Assembly (NCBI RefSeq): GCF_014356525.2
Contig: NC_052516.1
Span: 29,123,973 to 29,187,972 of the forward strand
Source of the DNA: Nilaparvata lugens
Taxonomy: Eukaryota > Arthropoda > Insecta > Hemiptera > Delphacidae
Length of the DNA: 64,000 bases
Reading direction: 5' to 3'
Shown here: in pieces, positions 47,035 through 57,256 of the stretch
How positions within the stretch are numbered: the first letter of the stretch is position 1
Layout of the letters: each line of letters begins with the position of its first letter
The notes under the pieces: model-generated
Seen by the model: the letters and a program-made list of their open reading frames with translations, nothing else
Told to the model about the DNA's origin: nothing
The model's database searches: none
Translations under genes and position numbers: made by a program

Positions 47035-48393
47035 ACTAGCATGTAACCCGTGCTCCGCAAGGGTCTATTTTAAAACTTGACGTAATGAAATCTTGAATAA
47101 TTGAAAATAGGTCAATTACCATCCTCTGTTAATAATTAAGAATTTATATGCAAAATGTCAAGTTAATCAGTCGTTCATACGTGATGATGCGTCAATAGTT
47201 ATTTGTGCAACTAGTGCGCAAAGTGACAGTTTGCTGCACCGAAAGAAACGTTTACGCCCGAGCCGTAGGCGAGCAGAGGAACTTTGCGCACGTATTTCAC
47301 ATTAAGTTTTTCCTACAGTTACCATTGAATATGAAAAGTGGGTAATTATGGGTAAAATTGCCTGAAATCCATCAAATGTTTTTCTGTGTAATTTTATTAT
47401 TGATAAAAACCTTAATCCTAAAATCCTTAAGTCCCCTCGTTGTCCTTGGTTATAATATATAATGAATAATAATTAGCGCGTTGTGCTTGGTTGCACCTCT
47501 GCTCACTATAGCAGCCACAGCAGTCACTGTTACCAACTTCATTTTGATTTTGCTGCACTGATGCTCCATATAACCTACTAAGTATTTTGAGTTGCCATGT
47601 TGCAAATCTGGAGTGCAGAAAAATTTTTCCCGCACTAGAGCGGAAAAGTGATTCTTTGCGTTCTGTAATCAGTGCAGCAATGGCCACTTTTCAACGTAAC
47701 TGTAGGAAATAGTATATTTCGCACCTAGAGCAAAAAATGAGATTTTTCCAGCTCGAAATCGGTTTTCAAGTCCGAGGCCGTAGGCCGAGGACTAGAAAAG
47801 ATTGAGAGCTGGAAAAACATTTTTGCCCGTGGTGCGAACGATATTTTTCGCCACACTACAGGTATTGCTGACAAAATAAATAAAGAATACAAAATAAAGA
47901 ATACTCGTTAAGCTATCGTACCTATCTCTTGAATTTAGTGGTAGAAGATTTGCAGTCAGGATTTCAGATTCTTTTAAAATTTCACTTGGAATACCACAGT
48001 CATCTTCAAGCATTTTTGAAAATTCGGAATGCACTAATCAACAATAAATAATTGAATAAAACTGGTTGCGAAGCGAATTAGTTTGATTCGAAACTGGAAC
48101 TAAAATCATAGCGACTTCAGCTTATTATGAAAGTGGACACTCGCCCGATCTAGCGGATGACTTATTAATAATAATTAGCGCGTTGTTTCCAGCCATAAGC
48201 GGCTGGAAAGAGACAACTTTCTGGCCTAGACCGGAAAAGAAACCCTTTTCTGACGTCGTCTGCAAACAAGGTCTTTCAGATCTACGTAGGGACTGGAAAA
48301 CAGCTGCTTTCTGTGCAGTGTGGCGAAAACATAATTTTCCCATCCCGTACGTGTATAAACTAGTTCTTCCCTTTACTATAGTATACTATAGAT
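47035..48393 (-). mobile_element. H2 Helitron-like element split by a repeat P insertion
   Basis: The 3' half of H2 occupies 47035-47196 (CTAG...GATGATGCGTCA). Its 5' part reappears at 48343-48393 (CCCATCCCGTACGTGTATAA, TTCTTCCCTTTACTATAGTA). The ~1.15 kb between them is the composite repeat P. Confidence 0.6.
47197..48342 (+). repeat. composite repeat P, copy 1
   Basis: Starts ATAGTTATTTGTGCAACTAG. It contains CCGAAAGAAACGTTTACGCC, GTGCTTGGTTGCACCTCTGC, GCACTAGAGCGGAAAAGTGA and GAGGCCGTAGGCCGAGGACT. Short inverse ends surround its right part (TTTTTCGCCACACT near 47857 and GTGTGGCGAAAA near 48318). Its minus-strand frame of 86 codons (47427-47687) is kept in copy 3 (53192-53407) but shows no known domain. 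Autonomy is not evident. Confidence 0.8.
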
Positions 48394-48934
48394 AATGGTA
48401 ATATTAAACAGCTCACAGACGGGAAAGTTACTGGCAGCCACTACTTTCATTACCTCGTCACTTTCTTTCGATTTCCATGACAGATAGGTAAAAATTGGGG
48501 GAATTTGGTTAATACTGTCGATTCTCTTATAAATTGATTTTTATTTATTTCGCTAACTAGATTTTTATTGATTTTTGTATTAATTTTGTATGTTTAATAG
48601 ATAGATGAATAAATATCGTTTCAGATGAGATTTTGCCAACTTGATGTTTATTGATTTTCTTGATTCTTATCTTAATTCTGTATCTCAGAGCTAGAGAGCG
48701 CAAGTCTATTTTTTGACAAAATGGTGTTTTTAGCGGGTCTTGTACAGTTTTTCGAACTCTATACATTCAAGATAACGTAAGTCCTCTGCAGTTGATTGTT
48801 TTGAAGATAACCAGAGCTGAAAGAGCAGCGTAAGTCCAGTAAGCATTAAAACTGAAACAACGTGAGTCCAATAATTCACAAGAAAGTGTAATGCTGATTC
48901 GACTGACGCTCTTTTAGCCCCGGCTGGGAGTGAA
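48394..48934. other. intronic stretch, nothing recognised
   Basis: AT-rich; short direct repetitions such as AATAGATAGATGAATAAAT and GCCAACTTGATGTTTATTGA, the latter echoed at 49595-49615 next to exon 2. Confidence 0.35.
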
Positions 48935-49474
48935 ATACTTTTTTCCTACAGTTACGTTGAAAAGTGGCCATTGCTGCACTGATTACAGAACGCAAAGAAT
49001 AACTTTTCCGCTCTAGTGCGGGAAAATTTTTTCTGCACTCCAGATTAGCAACATGGCAACGCAAAATACTTAGTAGGTTATATGGGGCAACAGTGCAGCA
49101 AAATCAAAATGAAGTTGGTAACAGTGACTGCTGTGGCTGCTATAGTGAGCAGAGGTGCAACCAAGCACAACGCGCTAATTATTACATTATATATTATAAT
49201 GGAGGACAACGAGGACTTTAGGATTTTAGGATTAAGGTTTTTATCAATTATAAAATTACACAGAAAAACATTTGATGGATTTCAGGCAATTTTACCCATA
49301 ATTACCCACTTTTCATATTCAATGGTAACTGTAGGAAAAACTTAATGTGAAATACGTGCGCAAAGTTCCTCTGCTGCACTCAAGAAACCATTCCGCCCTC
49401 GCCTACGGCTCGGGCGTAAACGTTTCTTTCGGTGCAGCAAACTGTCACTTTGCACATTAGTTGCACAAATAACT
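48935..49474 (-). repeat. composite repeat P, copy 2 (inverted)
   Basis: The reverse complement of the first ~530 bp of P, ending at ...GTTGCACAAATAACTAT (49474), 204 bp before exon 2. A short insertion (GCACTCAAGAAACCATTCCG) is shared with copy 3 and absent in copy 1. Confidence 0.85.
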
Positions 49475-49678
49475 ATTGGGCTCTCCTGTAGAATAAGCCT
49501 TTTGAGACTTACGCCCTTCTAACTTTGAGGTACAGAATTTTGTGCATGTTTGTTTAATAGATAAATGAAATGAATAAATGTTTTTTCAGTTGAGATTTTG
49601 CCAACTTGATGTTTATTGAATCTTGTTTTGGTGCATATTTGTTCAATAGATGAATGAATAATGAAATGTTGTTCTCAG

Positions 49679-49808
49679 ATGAGGCGCGGTTCCACTTGAA
49701 ATGCAAGGAGATGGCCGCAGCGGCGAATGTCGGCAAGTGGAAGAGAGAGCGAAGATCCCGCCCGGCCACTGCCACTCCTCCCGCCTATCCCCTAAAAGCA
49801 GCACAAAT
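49679..49808 (+). CDS. Tgi: Tgi/VGLL4 exon 2
   Basis: Acceptor TTCTCAG ends at 49678; donor GTGAGT starts at 49809. It encodes residues 31-73 plus two bases: DEARFHLKCKEMAAAANVGK, then WKRERRSRPATATPPAYPLK and AAQ. A basic cluster (KWKRERRSR) may act as a nuclear localisation signal (inference). PPAY at residues 64-67 is the second PPxY. Both known first exons enter in phase 1 and make the same GAT codon. The GC content is far above the flanking intron, as expected for a constrained exon. It lies 204 bp downstream of an inverted copy of repeat P. Confidence 0.88.
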
Positions 49809-51250
49809 GTGAGTCAATCAATTCAACGTCCACTGAGAAAACTTATACAGATTTGACTATAAGATTGCTCATTCTATGTTATCGAAAGTATTCTCAACGA
49901 GATTATATTTACCACATTTTATTCGAAATTTTATTACCTGAAAAAAGGTTAGATTGACTTTGCCTGTCCGATTGCTCGATTTTACGAAAATCACAGAAAA
50001 TCGGAAAAGGAACAAAAAACCTGAGGGTTTTGAAACACACTAGGGTTAAAAGGTGAAATGAATAGTTTTATATTTGAATACTCCAGAATCAGACTTGGTT
50101 TCCAAAACACCAGAATCACGCACGAAAAATTCAGCTTGTTCCGAGTTTTTCCATCAAAAAGAACCTGGTGACTCTGTCAGTACTCACTAAAATAGAATAA
50201 TAATAATTTCTCTGATAATCAATGAATTGCAACCAGAGGAGTTTATTGACAAAACATATACATAATTATTATATCATACAAAAATTGCTACCTAATACTA
50301 AACTTAGTTCGAATTATGATACCCCACTATAGTAATATGTGTCGGCGTGATCATTATAGTTATTCTTTTCTAAAACATGTATAAAACATTTAGTTAGTAA
50401 TTTTAGTTTTAAAGGCTAGTTAGTTATTAAAGGTAGATATTATAATAGAAAATAGAATGATTAAATGAAAACTGAAGAAAGTTATTAAATAGGGTAACCT
50501 TTGCAAGGTCAAAATTTCAGACCATTAGGAGGAAGAATAGGTAGACCAAGGAATATATAGACCTAATCCTTGAAGTGAAGAAGATTATGATAAACTAAGC
50601 TGCTTCCACAACAAAGTTGTCAACAAAATCTCGTCCACAAATAGTTTTCTACAATTGAGTACTTGTTTTAGTAGAAAACAAGTTGCTGTTGTCAAAAATG
50701 TGGAAAACGAAGTAGAAAACTTGTTGACAAAGAACTGGCCTAGAGAGCGTAGTCGGCGTGGACTTATCGAGGGGGAAGATTTTGTTGACAAATTGGAAAA
50801 CAAAAATCTTCTTGAAACAATTATTTCTAAGAGTTGACTTCAGACTACAAAAGTTGACCAATTTAGATGTATTTATAATTTTTGAATTAATAAAACAAAA
50901 TAAATCTTATAGCACCCTTTATTCTTTAAAATAGTTGAACAACTAGTTTCGGTTTACACCATCTTCAGGTTCTAAAAGTGTAAATAAAGTGTCAATAAGT
51001 GTTTTATAATTTTTGTTATGGCAGTTCTATCTCACTATAGGATTATTATTGAAATTGAACAATATTTTTTCTGATAAAATGAAAAAGGGTACTTGATATC
51101 TTTTATTGTGATTCAATTTTTCTGTGTTATGAAGGTAATCATGGGATCTATATGATGCCCTCGCATACTGTAATTTCTTGATAGTGAATAATAATGTTTT
51201 TTGTACGGTTTTTTTCTTTAATACAGCTATCATTTATGTTGTTTTTGTAG
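49809..51250. other. intron 2: foldback and LINE traces
   Basis: 50515-50590 is an RTE-like LINE trace. 50586-50850 contains partly paired arms (GTTGTCAACAAAATCT, AGATTTTGTTGACAA). The three overlapping open frames there come from that structure. 50930-50970 shares GTTTCGGTT-type text with element F. The rest holds nothing recognised. Confidence 0.45.
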
Positions 51251-51402
51251 CAGCCAGCACACAGAGCCAATAGACATGTCGACACGGAAAATCCGGGGTT
51301 CACCTCCCTCCTACTCACAAACCATTTCGGCCGGTTACATCAACCGTCCCCCCACCACCACCAATTCACCAATCACAAACACCAACTCCGTCACAGTAAC
51401 TG
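51251..51402 (+). CDS. Tgi: Tgi/VGLL4 exon 3
   Basis: Encodes residues 74-124 (first codon completed by exon 2): ISQHTEPIDMSTRKIRGSPP, SYSQTISAGYINRPPTTTNS and PITNTNSVTVT. PPSY at residues 92-95 is the third PPxY. The acceptor is the tandem TAG|CAG| (51248-51253), so the exon may start at 51251 or 51254. The second choice removes one Ser and keeps the frame. The donor GTGAGT at 51403 leaves one base that forms Glu125 with exon 4. The rest is a Thr/Asn/Pro-rich linker. Confidence 0.88.
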
Positions 51403-51420
51403 GTGAGTAATTTGTACTAG

Positions 51421-51662
51421 TGCCGGTTGCACGAAAGCCGGTTAAATTTTAACCGTGATTAATTCCACGAGAACCAATCAGAGAAGCCGTCTTTTTAAAA
51501 AAAAACCTCTGATTGGCCTTTCCTGAAGTCTTTTTTTGAAAAGAAGACGTCTTTTGGAAATGAACCAATCAAAGAAGGCTTTTTTGAAAAGACGGCCTCT
51601 CTGATTGGTTCTCGTGAAATTAATCACGGTTAAAATTAAACCATTTTTTGTGCAACCGGGAC
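51421..51662. repeat. foldback element N inside intron 3
   Basis: CCGGTTGCACGAAAGCCGGT and the right end TTTTTTGTGCAACCGGGA pair; inner GAGAACCAATCAGAGAAG repeats several times, so this is a composite of more than one N copy. The minus-strand open frame over it is an artefact. A partial N copy follows at 52012-52085. Confidence 0.75.
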
Positions 51663-52252
51663 AATATTTTATTTTAAAACAATTATGAAGTGATGTATGA
51701 AGTATAGGTTTGAAATTAATACTGAAAAAATATGAATAATTCAACGACCGGTTCCGGGTATTCATTCCATTGAAATTATCTTTATTCTTCTTCTTAGAAA
51801 GTACAAACAATATGCAATATTCATATACAAAACTTGAAGAAGGTTGCTCACATGGGCAAAGCCTGTCCAAAGCATTATCCAAATACCATTTTATTTGTCA
51901 ACTTGACGTTAATATTGTTGTCTTGATTGTAAATTTTCCCAGAACTTGTTCTAGTCCACATTTTTTTAAATAAAAAAATAAATTATAGCTTTCTCTTCTT
52001 CTTCTTATGGCTCACAAAAGCCTGTGAATTTTAATCGTGTTTAAATGCCACGAGAAATTTAACAGGCTTTTGTGCAACTGGGTCATTGTATTTTTATACA
52101 TACCGTAATAATTACTCAACAACGTTTCCAATTATCAATGTTTCCCCTAATCCACACTTTTTCTGAAACGAACAATTAAATTTAAATGCATTAGTATAAA
52201 TTGTATTTGATGTTTGTAATACAGAAGTTTATTTGTAAGTATTTTAAATAAT

Positions 52253-52880
52253 ATCGGGGACCGAGCTTCGCTCTGGAGTACAAAAGCATAAAAAATTTAT
52301 TTCGAAAGAAGAAATTATAATAATATTCATAGTTCATACAGAAATGTTCTATATTATCACAGTGAATTGATATTAATTCCCAGAGGAATGCAAAAATTTC
52401 CCTCACAAAGGCCCGGTTGCACAAAAGCCGGTTAAATTTTAATCATGATTAATTTCACGTGAACCAAATCAGAGAAGACCATTTCAAAAAAAAAGATGGT
52501 TCTACTGTAATTAATCAGGATTAAAAATAACCCGGCTTTTTTGCAACCGGCACTAAGTACCTGATTGAATGATTACAAAAGTTCAACAGCTGAGTTATAA
52601 TTTTGACACAGTCCCACACACATGAACTTGCTCACTCACTTCCATCATCAACAGACGACGGAATGATTATTATCAGCTGTTTTTCCAAAGATGGATAATA
52701 ATTGTCCTTTTAATGTCCTTCAGCGAGTTTTCCCAGGTATGAGACCTAGTGCAATCGAATGTTTATATTATAAACGAAAACCCACTATTTTCTGAATTTC
52801 GTGAGAATCGTTAGAGCCGTTTTCGAGATCCGATGAAATATAAACATATAAACAGAAATTGCTCGTTTAATAGTATGAGA
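52253..52880 (-). mobile_element. Helitron-like element H3, copy 2 (inverted)
   Basis: Minus strand starts TCTCATACTATTAAACGAGC at 52880 (preceded by A) and ends GCGAAGCTCGGTCCCCGAT at 52253. It is co-linear with 12935-13523, including foldback N (52410-52556) at the same internal place, so N is part of the amplified element. Confidence 0.6.
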
Positions 52881-52902
52881 TACTGTAGTAATTAGATGGA
52901 TA

Positions 52903-54257
52903 TAGTTATTTGTGCAACTAGTGCGCAAAGTGACAGTTTGCTGCACCGAAAGAAACGTTTACGCCCGAGCCGTAGGTGAGGGCGGAATGGTTTGTTGAGT
53001 GCAGCAGAGGAACTTTGCGCACGTATTTCACATTAAGTTTTTCCTACAGTTACCATTGAATATGAAAAGTGGGTAATTATGGGTAAAATTGCCTGAAATG
53101 CATCAAATGTTTTTCTGTGTAATTTTATTATTGATAAAAACCTTAATCCTAAAATCCTAAAGTCCTCGTTGTCCTTGGTTATAATATCTACTTAATAATT
53201 AGCGCGTTGTGCTTCGTTGCACCTCTGCTCACTATAGCAGCCACAGCAGTCACTGTTACCAACTTCATTTTGCTGCACTGTTGCTCCATATAACCTACTA
53301 AGTATTTTGCGTTGCCATGTTGCAAATCTGGAGTGCAGAAAAATGTTTCCCGCACTAGAGCGGAAAAGTGATTCTTTGCGTTCTGTAATCAGTGCAGCAA
53401 TGGCCACTTTTCAACGTAACTGTAGGAAATAGTATATTTCGCACCTGGGGCCGAAAATTGGACTTTTCCGGCTCGAAATCGGTTTTCAAGTCCGAGGCCG
53501 TAGGCCGAGGACTAGAAAAGATTGAGAGCCGGAAAAACATTTTTGCCCATGGTGAGAACGTTATTTTTCGCCACACAGAAAAATAAACAATATAAATATG
53601 AGAATAATTGTTTATTAGGCACTTCCGAAAGCAAAACAGGAAGGTCATAGCTCTAGCAAATCTGAGGTAATCTGAATATCAGGAAATTGTCCAAGTATTT
53701 TAATTTTTAATTCTGATTTGTCTAAATAACCTAAAAGATTATGTTCAAGTATGTAAGAGGTTGAGTTTATACTTTTTATACTTCCAAATGACAATAAGAT
53801 GATATTATTATAAATGTTTTGATTCTTGAATAATAAACACAAATTATGAAAATTTTTTTGATCAGCTGTTTTAGCACACTTGAAATTTGGCCAATCTGAA
53901 TGTCAACGTCAACAATGCTTGTTTTCGTTGACTTCGGAAGTTTAGGTTAGAAGTTCTATCCTACTCTGAAAATCGAATTTGAATAGTTTATAATATTTAT
54001 CTTATCTGTATTTTATTCATCCAAATAGAATGATAGTATCTTATTGCAGAATACTTATTCAATTCTAGAAGCATAAACTGATTCCGTTTCATAAACCATT
54101 TTGTAAACACGTTCACATCAAATCAGAATCAGCTGACTTCAAGGATATTTTACAGCCCTAGGGCCGTAAAACTTTTACCGGCCTGGTCAGAAAACAATCA
54201 TTTTCGGCCTCCATATGACGTACGAAAACCAGCTCATTACATCCAAGTGGGGCGAAA
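52903..54257 (+). repeat. composite repeat P, copy 3
   Basis: 52903-53577 is near-identical to 47197-47868, including GGCCGTAGGCCGAGGACTAG and TTTTTCGCCACAC. A diverged right end with GGGGCGAAAAATAC closes at about 54257 after GGCCTGGTCAGAAAACAATC. The central 53580-54140 differs from copy 1 and holds no gene. Confidence 0.7.
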
Positions 54258-54575
54258 AATACATTTCATTATTTGTTTCCCTATTAGATAATGTCATCAA
54301 AATGAAGTTGTAGCAAAAAGCAAAACCAAATCAAAATGTAGTTGAAGCATGATAATAATTGTAATAATATAATACAAGAGCTACTTGTAATATTATTGAT
54401 AAAACTCTTGTCAGAATGAGAATAATCAGTTGTGTTTTAAGTGTTTTAATCAGTGGTTCTAATGAGAGTGTTCACACATTTCATTTCATTTCTCCTAATG
54501 TGTGAATACTCCCATAAAAATCAATGTTATTTTGAATTGAATTTCCTAATTTCATTGATGTTTGTTTTTGGCTAG

Positions 54576-54815
54576 AAGCAGATGTGGATACAGACGCCGA
54601 TTCTTCAATGCCTGTGATAGACGAACACTTCCGGCGGTCACTGGGTAAACACTATCAGAGCGTGTTCGCTCCCTCCTCTGCCAACTCCTCCGCCTCCTCA
54701 CTCACCTCCTCCTCCTCCTCCCCAGCCTCCTCACGGACACGGATCACAAGCAACGGTCAGACTACGGATGACTCGAGCAGCGATAGCGCCGATAATGCTG
54801 GATCAGCACTTTCCG
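54576..54815 (+). CDS. Tgi: Tgi/VGLL4 exon 4 with TDU motif 1
   Basis: Acceptor GGCTAG ends at 54575 (a second AG follows at 54578; using it would drop Glu125 in frame). It encodes residues 125-204. After an acidic stretch (EADVDTDADSS) comes VIDEHFRRSLGKHYQSV, the first Tondu motif, matching the VGLL4 pattern V-x-E-H-F-R-R-S-L-G. TDU motifs dock on the TEAD/Scalloped surface and compete with Yorkie/YAP. A long Ser-rich linker then leads to DDSSSDSADNAGSALS. The donor GTGAGT at 54816 leaves one base. An open frame continues past the donor into intron but loses all similarity. Confidence 0.95.
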
Positions 54816-55009
54816 GTGAGTTATTTTGTTTGCTTAGGGTACGAACAGAACGGTCTGGTCGATGTGTAGATTTCAGCTCGCTATCGACCTTTTGTTCGTC
54901 ATATGGATTTGTATACTGGTGCTATTTGTCGAAACTTCTATTCATCAAAATTTGGGAGAATCCTGCTGTTTTCTCCCGATCATACTACACTGTATAAATT
55001 TAATATAAT

Positions 55010-55150
55010 TTATTTATTTATACATTGTTAGATACAATATCATTCTCAACTCATTATGACTGATTGGGAGAGGAACAACAGGCTTAAAGCCCAAAACTGT
55101 TCCTTCCCCAAATTTGAATAGAAATTGTCCAAAAAAAGATCATGTCTATT
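55010..55150 (-). repeat. repeat family G, minus copy in intron 4
   Basis: TTTATTTATACATTGTTAGA tail followed by GGGAGAGGAACAACAGGCTT and GCCCAAAACTGTTCC. 55151-55889 holds no recognised feature. Confidence 0.6.
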
Positions 55151-55889
55151 ACTTCTTAAGTTTTGTCCAATTTTGAGACAAAAGTGCGATAAGAACCAAT
55201 ATCTCTCGACTCGATCAGACATATTTTGGTGTCTCAGTCTGGTGTACTAATGTAATGTGAGCACCATTAAATTACCGTGAGTTTAAATTAATTTGTGTCA
55301 GTTGAACAAAAACAATCATTTTCTAAAGTACTGTACCGTACATGCACGATTATAAAATGATAAAACTACTTCTCAATGAAAAAATAATTTCATTTGCACA
55401 ATCACAACATCAAATAAATTCGAAGAGAATCAACAGAAGTTAATAATAATTAAGAAGTTAATAATTCTAGTTCTAAGAAGATATTGTGTTTTTTTAAAGA
55501 AGTGAAAGGTGTTCAAAGTGTACTATATATTCATTTTTGTTTTGTGTATATGCAATTCATCAAGAAATTTCTCTATTTATCAAGGAATTGTTGGTAGCTT
55601 TAATGCAGCTTTCTTGTAAGATAAACACTTATTTTTAAACTTAGGGAAACCTTAAATAAGTTATATCTCACCACTTTCGTCACACTCTATAACCAAATTG
55701 AAACATTCTTATTTTAACAAATCATTAGAGTATTCACTTCCCTTTAAAGAGCTATAAAGTAACCTTTTCAGGTTTCACTTTTAAAAAGAATCTTGAAAAT
55801 CAGGTTTGAACCTTTTTGAAGTTCTCTCTACTACAGTTATTGAAAGGAATAGAATCATTAAGTAATATTGAAGTAATTGAATGTTAAAT

Positions 55890-56080
55890 GAAAAATACTA
55901 AGAAATTGTCAAAAACCACAGATTTATTGATACTTACAAACTTATAGATTTATTGATCAACTTAGATTTATTGTTTCTAAGTATCAATAGATCTGTGGTT
56001 TTTCAACAATTTCATAGTTTTTTCCATTTAATATGAATAATTACCACAATATCAACTTCTCAACTACACAAAAAGTAATT
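55890..56080. mobile_element. foldback element F, uninterrupted
   Basis: The arms AAATTGTCAAAAACCACAGA and TCTGTGGTTTTTCAACAATT pair. It is followed by TTTAATATGAATAATTACCA CAATATCAACTTCTCAAC, as at 42340-42390. It ends about 20 bp before the exon 5 acceptor, so it supplies much of the branch-point region of that intron. Confidence 0.8.
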
Positions 56081-56104
56081 GAATGTTGTTGTAATTTGTT
56101 TTAG

Positions 56105-56310
56105 TTGACGAGCATTTTGCGAAAGCGTTGGGTGAAACATGGCTGAAGCTGCAGCAGAAGGAAAAATCAACCTCCATGACAAATGGTGGCTCACACTTGT
56201 CATCATCATCATCATCATCAACGATGACCATCACAACTACCACCAATTCACCACTAGTATTATTACCTAGCAGTGCGCCCGATCATGCACTACTTAGGAT
56301 CAATAGGTAA
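56105..56310 (+). CDS. Tgi: Tgi/VGLL4 exon 5 with TDU motif 2 and stop
   Basis: Acceptor TTTTAG ends at 56104. The first codon is GTT (Val205), then DEHFAKALGETWLKLQQK, the second Tondu motif, matching the VGLL4 pattern D-x-H-F-A-K-A-L-G-x-T-W. Then come a Ser run encoded by a (TCA)n microsatellite (56205-56220), a Thr run, and a C-terminus ending SSAPDHALLRINR, stop TAA 56308-56310. The stop overlaps a donor-like AG|GTAAAT (56306/56307). If that were used, the protein would extend into another exon; I see no candidate before the 3' repeats, so I keep the stop. Confidence 0.93.
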
Positions 56311-56329
56311 ATATTACCATTGAAAAAAG

Positions 56330-57256
56330 ATAGCATAACAAAATATCTCATGGCTTGTAGAATTCATCCAAAGTTGGAAGTTTTGTATCGAATTGTGGTG
56401 TTGTGTATCAAGTTGAAATGATACTGTATCATATTGTGTTGATACTGTATCATTTGCAAGGCCATTTCTTCTGAAGTGGACTCGCTTAAAATTTTTGCTC
56501 CCTTTTTTCTTACCTTCTCCAATACTTTTTTCTCCTCTTCACCCTTCATTCCTCACTTTTATACCCCTACCTGCCTATGACATGGGAAACCATAGTTGGC
56601 TAGGTATTTTCATCCTTTCTTTCTTTTCAGCACACCCCACCATGAAGCCTGTTTTTGTATTTTATTGGAAATTTATTTTGATTGTGATTCTTGTATTTTG
56701 TTTTCTTTTATGTATATTGTGTTGAATTGAATAAATTATTATTGATTGATTATTGATTTATGGTGATATCATAGAGAAAACATAGCATAATAAGATATCC
56801 CATGGCTTGTAGAATTCATTCAATGTTTGGATTTTTCGTATCAAATTTTGGTGTTGTGTATCAAGTTGAGATGATACTGCATCATATTGTTTTGATACTG
56901 TATCATTTATGGTGATACCATAGAGAAAATATAGCATAAGAAGATATCCCATGGTTTGTAGAATTCATTCAAAGTTTGGAAGTTTTGTATCAAATTGTGG
57001 AGTTGTGTATCAAGTTGAGATGACACGATATTATATTGTGTTGATACTGTATCATTTATGGTGATACCATAGAGAAAATATAGCATAAGAAGATATCCCA
57101 TGGTTTGTAGAATTCATTCAAAGTTTGGAAGTTTTGTATCAAATTGTGGAGTTGTGTATCAAGTTGAGATGACACGATATTATATTGTGTTGATACTGTA
57201 TCATTTATGGTGATACCATAGAGAAAATATAGCATAAGAAGATATCCTATGGTTTA
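56330..57256. repeat. 149-bp tandem array interrupted by other sequence
   Basis: Units starting TATGGTGATA(T/C)CATAGAG lie at 56759, 56908, 57057 and 57206 (last one cut after ~50 bp), exactly 149 bp apart. An older, diverged unit is at about 56330-56458, next to the stop codon. 56500-56758 between them is repeat sequence also represented at 18000-18240, with an ATTG-rich tail and AATAAA at 56730, the likely polyadenylation signal of Tgi. Confidence 0.9.

Larger units (their letters stand above)
14206..56735 (+). other. Tgi: Tgi/VGLL4 gene, overall structure (isoform A)
   Basis: Five exons with canonical GT-AG junctions and matching phases: 14206-14300 (phase 1 out), 49679-49808 (phase 2 out), 51251-51402 (phase 1 out), 54576-54815 (phase 1 out) and 56105-56310 plus 3'UTR. 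The coding parts total 819 nt, i.e. 272 residues plus stop, with no internal stop. The order is the VGLL4-type N-terminus (PLDVLSRAA), PPxY at residues 27-30, 64-67 and 92-95, TDU1 about 138-152 and TDU2 about 205-220. In flies Tgi uses its TDU motifs to hold Scalloped and its PPxY motifs to hold Yorkie, acting as a default repressor of growth genes; the same role is inferred here. The first intron (~35 kb) is almost all repeats. A candidate polyadenylation signal AATAAA is at 56730, in repeat-derived sequence. Confidence 0.9.

Noticed and set aside
47427..47687. 86-codon frame kept in repeat P copies 1 and 3
   Set aside because: No recognisable domain, and the inverted copy 2 breaks it. Near-identity of the copies explains its survival. 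I keep P as a repeat only.
54816..54997. extension of exon 4 to the stop codon at 54995
   Set aside because: Similarity to VGLL4 ends at the GTGAGT donor, and TDU2 requires splicing to exon 5 in the matching phase.
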